This document shows positions 1 through 5,502 of a stretch of 10,203 bases of DNA, piece by piece (position 1 is the stretch's first letter; each line of letters begins with the position of its first letter). The stretch covers positions 1 to 10,203 of the forward strand of contig JACMLK010000493.1 in assembly GCA_014379665.1 (NCBI GenBank), given 5' to 3'. The notes beneath the pieces are model-generated. The model searched no databases and was not told the origin of the DNA. It saw only the letters and a list, made by a program, of their open reading frames with translations. Position numbers and translations under genes: made by a program. Source of the stretch: Saprospiraceae bacterium. GTDB taxonomy: Bacteria > Bacteroidota > Bacteroidia > Chitinophagales > Saprospiraceae.

Positions 1-236
1 CACGAAGTCGGAAAGGCACGAAGCTTCACTTCCGATCGGATGACTATCAGGCATCCCATCGGTATTAGGGATTCTCATCCAGGGAATAGCGGTGGGACGG
101 CGGCAAGGCACGAAGTTTCACAAAGGGAATTAAAGCTTTTCCAGGACACAAGTTAAACTTGTCAGGCTCGCAGCAGACTGAAACTTGCGCCAGCATTGGG
201 GATGAGCAGTCCGACCCATGCTTTGGAGTTTAGTTT

Positions 237-251
237 GACCCCTCCGGGGTC
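237..251. repeat. TCCGG-loop hairpin, copy 1
   Basis: GACCCC and GGGGTC pair perfectly over 6 bases around loop TCC, preceded by AGTTT. The same AGTTTGA start and TCCGG centre occur at 285-303. Confidence 0.65.
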
Positions 252-284
252 ATAGGGATGGGATGCATTTGTTTCTATTAAAGT

Positions 285-303
285 TTGATCCTTCCGGGAT
301 CAA
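285..303. repeat. TCCGG-loop hairpin, copy 2
   Basis: TTGATCC and GGATCAA pair perfectly over 7 bases around TTCCG. Compared with 237-251 the stem has changed on both arms (CCC to TCC, and GGG to GGA), so pairing is kept. Confidence 0.65.
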
Positions 304-316
304 TATGCTGGTGGTA

Positions 317-335
317 TGGAAGTTAAAAACTTCCA
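317..335. repeat. AAGTT-nnn-AACTT hairpin, variant TGG/CCA
   Basis: TGGAAGTT and AACTTCCA form a perfect 8-base stem with a 3-base loop AAA. The tag ATGCTGG (305-311), the reverse complement of CCAGCAT, lies just upstream, so this looks like an inverted relative of the modules at 2003 and 3573. Confidence 0.65.
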
Positions 336-345
336 ACGTAATGCA

Positions 346-364
346 TCGAAGTTGAAAACTTCGA
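346..364. repeat. AAGTT-nnn-AACTT hairpin, variant TCG/CGA
   Basis: TCGAAGTT and AACTTCGA form a perfect 8-base stem around loop GAA, 10 bases after the previous hairpin. It is 28 bases from the dapB stop codon and would be transcribed as part of the dapB 3' end on the minus strand. Confidence 0.65.
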
Positions 365-392
365 CGATCGGTGGGATCGCATGGCAAGAAAA

Positions 393-1115
393 TTAAAGTT
401 CAAGCACGTCTTTCATGGTAAAATTGCCGGTTTTGCCGGGTATCCATTCAGCGGCGAGTACTGCTCCCAAAGCAAATCCTTTGCGTGTATGTGCGGTATG
501 TATGATTTCAATATCATCTATGTCGGAGGTATATTTGACGCTGTGTGTTCCCGGGAAGGGATCTTTTCTTATGGATTCGATATAAAGATTGCGTGAATTT
601 TTGTCATGCGGCGGCGTTATCGTCCATACTTTTTTCCGGGCGATGCGGTCGATAATGTCTTTAGCCAACGAAATGGCTGTACCGCTGGGTTTATCCTGTT
701 TGGCGACATGATGCATTTCACTAATTTCGACGTCGTATACTTCGTATTTATTCATGAGGGCAGCAAGACGCTTATTTACTTCAAAAAATATATTCACTCC
801 AATACTGAAATTGGGAGCATAAAGAAAAGTGCCTTTTTTCTCAATACATTTTCTCTCCACTTCTCCTTTTTTAAGCAACCAACCCGTAGTGCCTGAAATG
901 ACAGGGATTCCAATATCGAGACATTGTGAAATATTGAGGTAGGCTGATTCCGGAGTCGAAAATTCGATAGCCACGTCGGCCCACTGAAGCACCCGGGGGT
1001 TAAAATCCTGAAGATTTCTGCTGGATATCTTACAGGTGATGCTATGGCCTCGTCTAAGTGCAATTTCTTCAATGGTCTGTCCCATTTTTCCATAGCCGAT
1101 CAATGCAATATTCAT
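393..1115 (-). CDS. dapB: 4-hydroxy-tetrahydrodipicolinate reductase (DapB)
   Basis: Cytoplasmic enzyme that reduces the DapA product (hydroxy-tetrahydrodipicolinate) to tetrahydrodipicolinate with NAD(P)H, in the lysine and meso-diaminopimelate pathway. Visible motifs: Rossmann loop GYGKMGQ at residues 7-13, GTTGW at 75-79, APNFSIGVN at 100-108, and the catalytic block at 132-147 with the HH pair (135-136), Lys139 and the PSGT substrate loop (143-146). The C-terminus carries the family's H-A-x-x-R-x-x-F-A-x-G-A pattern (206-218) and ends DVLEL. At 240 residues it is shorter than the E. coli enzyme (273) but intact; compact forms are usual in Bacteroidota. The ATG is directly followed by the Rossmann strand, so the start is secure. 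No other lysine-pathway gene is adjacent. A TATCTTTG box lies upstream on the same strand. Confidence 0.97.
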   Translation of the reverse strand: MNIALIGYGKMGQTIEEIALRRGHSITCKISSRNLQDFNPRVLQWADVAIEFSTPESAYLNISQCLDIGIPVISGTTGWLLKKGEVERKCIEKKGTFLYAPNFSIGVNIFFEVNKRLAALMNKYEVYDVEISEMHHVAKQDKPSGTAISLAKDIIDRIARKKVWTITPPHDKNSRNLYIESIRKDPFPGTHSVKYTSDIDDIEIIHTAHTRKGFALGAVLAAEWIPGKTGNFTMKDVLEL

Positions 1116-1137
1116 ATAAACACAATATTTTAAATGC

Positions 1138-1145
1138 CAAAGATA
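1138..1145 (-). promoter_or_regulatory. Candidate -7 box for dapB (TATCTTTG)
   Basis: Read on the minus strand, these bases match the Bacteroidota -7 consensus TAnnTTTG, 22 bases upstream of the dapB ATG. The expected -33 TTTG is only approximated by TTTTAG about 19 bases further upstream. Transcription would start roughly 10-18 bases before the ATG. Confidence 0.4.
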
Positions 1146-1189
1146 AGTTAAATGTTTTATTACTAAAAGTTTTAATATATAAAAATTAC

Positions 1190-1203
1190 AACCTTCCGGG
1201 GTT
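1190..1203. repeat. TCCGG-loop hairpin, third copy
   Basis: AACC and GGTT arms surround TTCCGG. The core CCTTCCGGGG and the AT-rich flanks resemble the hairpins at 237-251 and 285-303, so this looks like a decayed member of the same family in the dapB/1338 divergent spacer. The stem is only 4 base pairs. Confidence 0.4.
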
Positions 1204-1297
1204 TTAATTTAAAACAAATATCATAACTCAGACATCCTTTATGCAAATCAACAAACATGAATATTTAAACATGCTCTTAATAAATGACAATATTTTT

Positions 1298-1305
1298 TAA
1301 CTTTA
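1298..1305 (+). promoter_or_regulatory. Weak -7 box for the 1338 gene (TAACTTTA)
   Basis: Matches TAnnTTTG except for the last base and lies 32 bases before the ATG. No clear TTTG was found at the -33 spacing, so this is tentative. Nothing else in the 222-base divergent spacer fits better on this strand. Confidence 0.25.
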
Positions 1306-1337
1306 CCCCCGATTTATTCACTTTAAATTTTGATTGA

Positions 1338-1865
1338 ATGGAGAATATTTTAGGAATCGGATCAAGGGTAAGACACCCGGCTTTTGGAGATGGGGTTGTA
1401 GTAGCTGTGGAGGTAGTGGCTTACAGGGTATGTTTTATCACATATGGTCTGAAATTAGTTGGTAAGGATTACACTGCCTGGGAGGTGATTGAAAAAATAG
1501 CGGCTGAAGATAAAGTCAGTTTTACAGAAGCTGAAAAGTCGCTGATCAAAATTCTCAAGACATGGTCCGACATCAGTGAAGTAGTACCTTTGGGTGATAA
1601 ATGGAAAAACGGCCTGATGATACTTAAACCGGAAGACACCACGCTAAAACCAAAAGAAATTCCAATTGATGCCTTTTTTCATAAGATAGTCATGGTTAGG
1701 GACAGGCTTCGGGTGATGGAGCAGCGTATCAATGCCAGTCACTTGTCTGATGAAGACAAGGTGAATCTTCAGCAATATATCACGAGAATCTATGGTAGCC
1801 TTACTACTTTCAATGTACTTTTCAGAAACAAAGAAGATCAGTTTGTAGGAGATAAGGGGGAATGA
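1338..1865 (+). CDS. Conserved Bacteroidota protein of unknown function, Tudor-like N-terminus
   Basis: Soluble 175-residue protein with no signal peptide or membrane segment. Residues 5-50 form a predicted small beta-barrel, with GSRVRHPAFGDGVVV at 8-22 resembling the G-x-x-V-x-H-x-x-F-G-x-G-x-V signature at the C-terminus of UvrD/PcrA helicases and other Tudor-like folds. Residues 55-75 are helical and charged. Residues 109-170 form a helical tail containing FFHKIVMVRDRLRVMEQ and YITRIYGSLTTFNVLF. From memory, this C-terminal pattern recurs in single-copy proteins of many Bacteroidota. The function is unknown; a nucleic-acid or RNA-polymerase-associated role suggested by the Tudor-like part is inference. 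ATG start with an A/T-rich leader and no Shine-Dalgarno. A 7-mer repeat array begins inside its stop codon. Confidence 0.9.
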   Translation: MENILGIGSRVRHPAFGDGVVVAVEVVAYRVCFITYGLKLVGKDYTAWEVIEKIAAEDKVSFTEAEKSLIKILKTWSDISEVVPLGDKWKNGLMILKPEDTTLKPKEIPIDAFFHKIVMVRDRLRVMEQRINASHLSDEDKVNLQQYITRIYGSLTTFNVLFRNKEDQFVGDKGE

Positions 1866-2003
1866 ATTACGAATGACGAACGATGAACGATGAACGATGA
1901 ATTACGAACGACGAGAGACGAACGGCGAATGATGAACGATGAACGCAGAACGATGAACGATGAACGCAGAACGACGAATGGGGTGAAGGGTGAAGGGTGA
2001 AGG
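1864..2003 (+). repeat. Heptanucleotide repeat array 1 (20 units)
   Basis: Twenty uninterrupted 7-base units. Sixteen of the first seventeen begin GAAT or GAAC (for example GAATTAC, GAACGAT six times, GAACGCA twice, GAACGAC), one is GAGAGAC, and the last three are GTGAAGG. The first unit starts with the GA of the TGA stop codon of the preceding gene. The 14-base pair GAACGAT-GAACGCA occurs twice (1934-1947, 1955-1968), pointing to slippage or local duplication. Heptanucleotide intergenic arrays of this sort are known in cyanobacteria (STRR) and occur in some Bacteroidota. Confidence 0.9.
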
Positions 2004-2032
2004 GCACAAGTTGCAAACTTGCGCCAGCATGG
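2003..2032. repeat. CAAGTT/AACTTG hairpin module inside the 7-mer array
   Basis: The arms CAAGTT and AACTTG flank loop GCA. Beyond an A-C mismatch the stem continues as GGC/GCC, followed by the tag CCAGCAT (2024-2030). The module is nearly identical to 3573-3603. It is bordered by 7-mer units on both sides. Confidence 0.85.
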
Positions 2033-2067
2033 GAATTACGAATGTAGAATGTAGAATTGGGAATAAA
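2033..2067 (+). repeat. Heptanucleotide repeat array 1, distal part (5 units)
   Basis: GAATTAC, GAATGTA, GAATGTA, GAATTGG and GAATAAA resume the array after the hairpin module and run to within one base of the first ATG of the lipoprotein gene. The same unit family as 1864-2003, shifted by one base in phase. Confidence 0.8.
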
Positions 2068-2068
2068 A

Positions 2069-3379
2069 ATGATGTGTTATATGAAGCAATGGATATTTTT
2101 TGGATTGTTTGTTATTTCCATTTGCACAGGATGTGTGGCTCCAAACCAGACTTTTGAAAAAATACCTCCGGGAATATGGCGGGGTACGCTTCTTTTGGAC
2201 AGAGTTCCGGTTTCCAAATATGGCGATGACAGGGATATTGTTAAAAAATTTGATTTTGATGCTGAATTGCCTTTCAATTTTGAAGTGATTTATGATGATG
2301 CTTCCAATTTCCATGTGGTTATTCACAATGCAGAAGAAAGAATCAAGATAACTGATATCGAATTTGGCAGAGACAAGTCGACAGCCAAAGACACGGTAGT
2401 CATCAGGTTTCCGGTTTATGACACTTATATCAAAGCGATCTATGAGGATGGTGTCATGGAAGGGGAGTGGGTAGTCAATTACAGAGAAAATTATAGTATT
2501 CCATTCAAAGCAGTACATGGTGTAGCAGACAGATTTTCATTGGTGGATGGTGAGGTGGAGACCAATGTCGATGGCCGATGGAGTGCGACTTTTGAAATTG
2601 GTACCGATGACCAATATCCTGCCACAGGTCTATTCAGGCAAGAAGAAAAAAGGCTGACTGGCACATTTCTTACGGAGACTGGAGATTACAGATATCTGGA
2701 AGGTATCGTATATAAAAAGAAAATATACCTGTCGACATTTGACGGAGCACATGCTTATTTGTTTTTGGGAAAACTGATGGACAACGGTCAGTTGACCGGA
2801 ACTTACAGATCGGGTAGTCATTATACCACCAACTGGGAAGCGGTGAAAGACAAAGAAGCCAATCTGCATGATGCTTATGATTTGACCAAAAGCAATACTT
2901 CTGATCCACTGAGCTTATCCTTTGAAAATGAATCAGGTACAATGGTAAGTATAGATGACGACAAATATAAAAACAAAATAAAACTGATACAACTGATGGG
3001 CACCTGGTGTCCCAATTGTATGGACGAAACTGTATTTTTAAAAACATATTTTGAAAAACATCCTGCAGATGACGTGGAAATCATTTCCATCGGTTTTGAA
3101 AGATATAAAGATGCTGAAAAGGCAAAAGCCTCGCTTAAAAGATTTAAAACAAGAATGAATATCGACCATGAGGTATTGTATGGAGGGCATTATGATAAAA
3201 AAGCGGCATCTGAAAAAATGCCGCAATTGGATAAAATCATGGCTTATCCCACGTTGCTTTTTGTCGACAGGAACAACAGGATTGTAAAGATACATACAGG
3301 ATTTAATGGCCTGGCTACTCCGGAATATCCTGCCTTTGAAAAAGAATTCGGGGAAATCATTGAGTCGATGAGAAAGTAG
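2069..3379 (+). CDS. TlpA-like thioredoxin-fold lipoprotein
   Basis: Predicted periplasm-facing lipoprotein with a C-terminal thioredoxin domain of the TlpA/ResA class, likely a thiol-disulfide reductase. Numbering from this ATG gives 436 residues. A signal peptide ends in the lipobox CTGC with acylated Cys22. Residues 30-260 are beta-rich, contain GTYRSG- and PFNFEV-type strands and match no enzyme I recognise. Residues about 285-436 form the thioredoxin fold, with redox motif WCPNC (Cys314, Cys317) and cis-proline segment AYPTLLFVD (Pro394). ATGs at 2069, 2072 and 2081 are all possible. The last gives a neat MKQW signal start; a TTG at 2057 lies inside the repeat array and is less likely. 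There is no room for a non-repeat promoter after the upstream gene, so co-transcription with it is inferred. Confidence 0.92.
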   Translation: MMCYMKQWIFFGLFVISICTGCVAPNQTFEKIPPGIWRGTLLLDRVPVSKYGDDRDIVKKFDFDAELPFNFEVIYDDASNFHVVIHNAEERIKITDIEFGRDKSTAKDTVVIRFPVYDTYIKAIYEDGVMEGEWVVNYRENYSIPFKAVHGVADRFSLVDGEVETNVDGRWSATFEIGTDDQYPATGLFRQEEKRLTGTFLTETGDYRYLEGIVYKKKIYLSTFDGAHAYLFLGKLMDNGQLTGTYRSGSHYTTNWEAVKDKEANLHDAYDLTKSNTSDPLSLSFENESGTMVSIDDDKYKNKIKLIQLMGTWCPNCMDETVFLKTYFEKHPADDVEIISIGFERYKDAEKAKASLKRFKTRMNIDHEVLYGGHYDKKAASEKMPQLDKIMAYPTLLFVDRNNRIVKIHTGFNGLATPEYPAFEKEFGEIIESMRK

Positions 3380-3553
3380 GAATTGCGAATGACGAATTAC
3401 GAATAATGAATGACGAATTGAAATGACGAATTGGGAATGGGGAATGACGAATTACGAATTACAAATTACGAATTACGAATAATGAATAATGAATAATGAA
3501 TGACGAATTGGGAATGGGGAATGGTGAATTGTGAATGGGGAATGACGAATTGT
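3380..3553 (+). repeat. Heptanucleotide repeat array 2 (25 units)
   Basis: Starts at the base after the TAG stop of the lipoprotein gene. It has 24 seven-base units and one six-base unit (3422-3427): GAATTAC, GAATGAC, GAATTGG, GAATGGG, GAATAAT, GAATTGT and variants, including three GAATAAT in tandem (3477-3497). The unit order GAATGAC, GAATTGG, GAATGGG recurs in two places, near 3422-3441 and 3498-3518, indicating internal duplication. It is more AT-rich than array 1 but the same family and orientation. Confidence 0.92.
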
Positions 3554-3572
3554 TCACGAAGGAGATTACAGG

Positions 3573-3603
3573 GGCACAAGTTGAAAACTTGCGCCAGCAT
3601 TGG
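3573..3603. repeat. CAAGTT/AACTTG hairpin module, full copy
   Basis: The arms CAAGTT and AACTTG surround loop GAA. The stem extends through an A-C mismatch to GGC/GCC, followed by the tag CCAGCAT (3594-3600) and TGG. It differs from the 2003-2032 copy at the loop and near the 3' end. Like that copy, it lies next to a 7-mer array, here 19 bases after it. Confidence 0.85.
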
Positions 3604-3616
3604 TATAAGTGGAAAG

Positions 3617-3660
3617 TCAGGACGCGCAAGCCGCTGCGGGCTTGACAGGTTCGGTCCTGA
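3617..3660. repeat. Nested two-stem palindrome
   Basis: The outer arms TCAGGAC (3617-3623) and GTCCTGA (3654-3660) pair perfectly over 7 bases. Inside, CAAGCC (3627-3632) and GGCTTG (3639-3644) pair over 6 bases around loop GCTGCG. The segment CTTGACAGGTTCG resembles CTTGTCAGGCTCG at 158-170, so parts of it also belong to the dispersed repeats. Confidence 0.7.
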
Positions 3661-3708
3661 TGGTGGAAAGTGAAAGGCATTGAAGATTTAGGCACGAGGG
3701 TTCACAAT

Positions 3709-3733
3709 GGGATTACAGTAACTTAGTAATCCC
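3709..3733. repeat. 8-bp perfect hairpin GGGATTAC/GTAATCCC
   Basis: Perfect 8-base arms around a 9-base loop. It lies directly after a GGCACGA..TTCAC box (3691-3705) and just before the structured repeat at 3747. No T-tract follows on either strand, so it is not a typical intrinsic terminator. Confidence 0.6.
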
Positions 3734-3746
3734 GGTTTGATGACGC

Positions 3747-3805
3747 TCAGGCATCCCACCGGTAAAGGATGTACTCCTGGACCATAGCGGTGGGATGGCG
3801 ACAAG
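3747..3805. repeat. Structured repeat, intact copy (related to 47-107)
   Basis: The arms CATCCCACCG (3752-3761) and CGGTGGGATG (3788-3797) form a perfect 10-base stem. The copy at 47-107 shares TCAGGCATCCCA, the CGGTA start of the loop, TAGCGGTGGGA and the GGCG.CAAG end. Its stem has one G-T wobble and one A-C mismatch. Similarity continues upstream (GATGAC..TCAGG, and a GGCACGA..TTCAC box further left). Confidence 0.75.
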
Positions 3806-3876
3806 CCATCCGACCGCCTGCTATTATTTGTTGTACACACAGATTTGAAAAAAGTTAATTATACAAAGCAAAAAAT

Positions 3877-3884
3877 TATCTTTG
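3877..3884 (+). promoter_or_regulatory. Candidate -7 box for the Cry-DASH gene (TATCTTTG)
   Basis: Perfect match to TAnnTTTG in AT-rich DNA, 51 bases before the TTG start. No good TTTG lies 19-21 bases upstream, so strength is uncertain. The predicted leader would be about 45 bases. Confidence 0.4.
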
Positions 3885-3935
3885 TCATAACTATTAAATG
3901 ACTTTTTTTGTTACTTTAGAAAATCTGAATCCGTC

Positions 3936-5381
3936 TTGGATAATATTGCGATTGTATGGTTTAGAAATGACCTGAGGCTGCATGACAACGAAATGCTGAC
4001 AGATGCTATTCAAAAAGCAAAGTTTGTACTTCCGTTATACGTATTCGACCCAGGAATATTCACAGGTACCACATCTTTCGGTTTTGAGAAAACTGCTAAA
4101 TTCAGAACAAAATTTATACTTGAGTCTGTAGAAGATCTCAGAAAACAGCTCAGACTTAAAGGAAGTGACCTGATCATCAGAATTGGTAAACCTGAGGAAG
4201 AAATTTTTATAATTGCCAAAGAATACAAATCAAGCTGGGTGTATTGTAATCGTGAGCGTACAGATGAAGAGGTAAAGGTGCAGGACAGGGTCGAAAAAAA
4301 ACTATGGACCATAGGGCAGGAGCTCAGATTTTGCAGAGGAAAAATGCTATATTATACCGCTGATCTTCCTTTTCCGATATCGCAGGTTCCTGATACATTT
4401 TCCGGTTACAGAAAAGAAATAGAATATAGTGTGCCTTTGAGAAAGCCTCTGCCGGTACCTGAAGCGATTCCGTTTCCTGACTTCAAAGACGATAGGGGAG
4501 TGCTCCCGACATTGGCAGATTTCAGCAAAGGCGATCTTCCTGCGGATCATATTGAAAATCAAAATTTCAAGGGGGGAGAGACAGAAGGGTTAAAACATTT
4601 AAACCATTTTGTGTGGGAAACAAATCAGATTGCTTCCTACAAAGACACCAGAAATCAATTGCTGGGTTGGAGTTTTTCGACCAAACTATCGGCATGGCTT
4701 TCTACCGGTTGTCTTTCTCCCAAATATGTGATAGAACAAAAATTGAAGTTTGAGGAGAAAGTCATAAAAAACGAATCTACGTACTGGTTGTATTTTGAGT
4801 TATTATGGCGGGATTATTTCAGATTAATGGGCAAAAAGTATGAAAACAGGATCTTTCAACCTCGTGGAATCAGCCATCATGACCCAGGGGGCAGCGTAGA
4901 TTACGCCTTGTTTGGTTTGTGGGCAACAGGTATGACCGGCGTACCATTTATTGATGCCAATATGAGACAACTCAATAGTACAGGGTTCATGTCCAACCGT
5001 GGCAGACAGAACGTAGCAAGTTTTTTAGTAAAGGATTTGAACATAAAGTGGTTAATGGGTGCTGAATATTTTGAATCACTTCTCTTGGATTATGACCCCT
5101 GTTCCAATTATGGCAACTGGAATCATATCGCCGGTGTAGGTAATGATGCGAAAGATGATAAATATTATAATATATTGGCTCAATCCAGAAAATACGACCC
5201 TGAAGGAAAGTTTATTAAATATTGGATTCCTGAACTGAGGCCTATTCCTGCGCATATGGTCCATGATCCGGGTATGATGAATCAGGAAGATCAGCACAAA
5301 TACGGAGTAATCCTGGGAAAAGATTATCCGATGGCGGTTACTACAAAAGCCAGTCGTTTGAAAATTGAAAAAACAGGATGA
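3936..5381 (+). CDS. cry: Cry-DASH family cryptochrome/photolyase
   Basis: FAD-containing flavoprotein of the DASH group, known for blue-light-driven repair of cyclobutane pyrimidine dimers, chiefly in single-stranded DNA. Residues 3-140 form the N-terminal alpha/beta antenna domain beginning with VWFRNDLRLHDNE (7-19). Residues about 225-440 form the FAD domain, with GWSFSTKLSAWLSTGCLSP (244-262), WRDYFRLMGKKY (291-302), the DASH hallmark SNRGRQNVASFL (353-364) and DYDPCSNYGNWNHIAGVGND (385-404). W291, W372 and W395 are plausible members of the electron-transfer tryptophan chain. At 481 residues it is full length. The TTG start is preferred because the reading frame opens only at 3891, has no in-frame ATG or GTG before the first beta-strand, and the next Met (residue 20) would cut off the signature. 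The gene appears to be transcribed alone. Confidence 0.96.
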   Translation: MDNIAIVWFRNDLRLHDNEMLTDAIQKAKFVLPLYVFDPGIFTGTTSFGFEKTAKFRTKFILESVEDLRKQLRLKGSDLIIRIGKPEEEIFIIAKEYKSSWVYCNRERTDEEVKVQDRVEKKLWTIGQELRFCRGKMLYYTADLPFPISQVPDTFSGYRKEIEYSVPLRKPLPVPEAIPFPDFKDDRGVLPTLADFSKGDLPADHIENQNFKGGETEGLKHLNHFVWETNQIASYKDTRNQLLGWSFSTKLSAWLSTGCLSPKYVIEQKLKFEEKVIKNESTYWLYFELLWRDYFRLMGKKYENRIFQPRGISHHDPGGSVDYALFGLWATGMTGVPFIDANMRQLNSTGFMSNRGRQNVASFLVKDLNIKWLMGAEYFESLLLDYDPCSNYGNWNHIAGVGNDAKDDKYYNILAQSRKYDPEGKFIKYWIPELRPIPAHMVHDPGMMNQEDQHKYGVILGKDYPMAVTTKASRLKIEKTG

Positions 5382-5410
5382 AATATATGGGCAGTATTTA
5401 ATATTTACTT

Positions 5411-5418
5411 TATTTTTG
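5411..5418 (+). promoter_or_regulatory. Candidate -7 box for the 5503 gene (TATTTTTG)
   Basis: Matches TAnnTTTG, 85 bases before the ATG, in a 121-base AT-rich spacer. No convincing -33 box is present, and A/T-rich DNA makes chance matches likely. It would give a leader of roughly 75-80 bases. Confidence 0.3.
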
Positions 5419-5502
5419 AAACTATATTAAACAAAATTGTATTTGAACAATCGTATTTTATCATTAACAATAAAAATTAATCAAATTTAAATTTATCAAA
5501 GT

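Larger units (their letters stand above)
1..392. repeat. Non-coding region built from dispersed palindromic repeats
   Basis: No convincing gene is visible. The stretch holds, in order: a GGCACGA..TTCAC box (15-29); a structured repeat of about 60 bases (47-107) that recurs at 3747-3805; a second GGCACGA..TTCAC box (106-120); a split copy of the CAAGTT/AACTTG hairpin module (144-156 and 181-199); two TCCGG-loop hairpins (237-251, 285-303); two AAGTT-nnn-AACTT hairpins (317-335, 346-364); and a right-half remnant of the structured repeat (369-388) that ends five bases short of the dapB stop codon. Its composition is visibly richer in G and C than the AT-rich intergenic DNA elsewhere in the window. 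It may be an accumulation of small mobile or slippage-derived repeats. The palindromes next to the dapB end could also act in 3' processing or termination, which is inference. Confidence 0.75.

Noticed and set aside
381..896. Two plus-strand frames opposite dapB
   Set aside because: Shadows of dapB; the dapB motifs on the minus strand are decisive.
2057..2068. TTG start for the lipoprotein gene
   Set aside because: The TTG lies inside a GAATTGG repeat unit and adds residues before a good signal peptide; the downstream ATGs are better.
2036..2518. 160-codon minus-strand frame opposite the lipoprotein gene
   Set aside because: Lies wholly antisense to a well-supported gene and its repeat leader, with no domain or sensible composition.
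1864..3553. CRISPR array
   Set aside because: Period is 7 bases with no spacers and no cas genes; these are simple tandem repeats.
3459..3695. Minus-strand open frame with a Ser/Phe/Ile/Pro-rich translation
   Set aside because: The translation simply reads through the 7-mer array and hairpin repeats; low-complexity periodic residues and no start context. Not a gene.
3709..3733. Intrinsic terminator for the lipoprotein gene
   Set aside because: The hairpin is perfect but has no T-tract and lies 330 bases downstream among other repeats.
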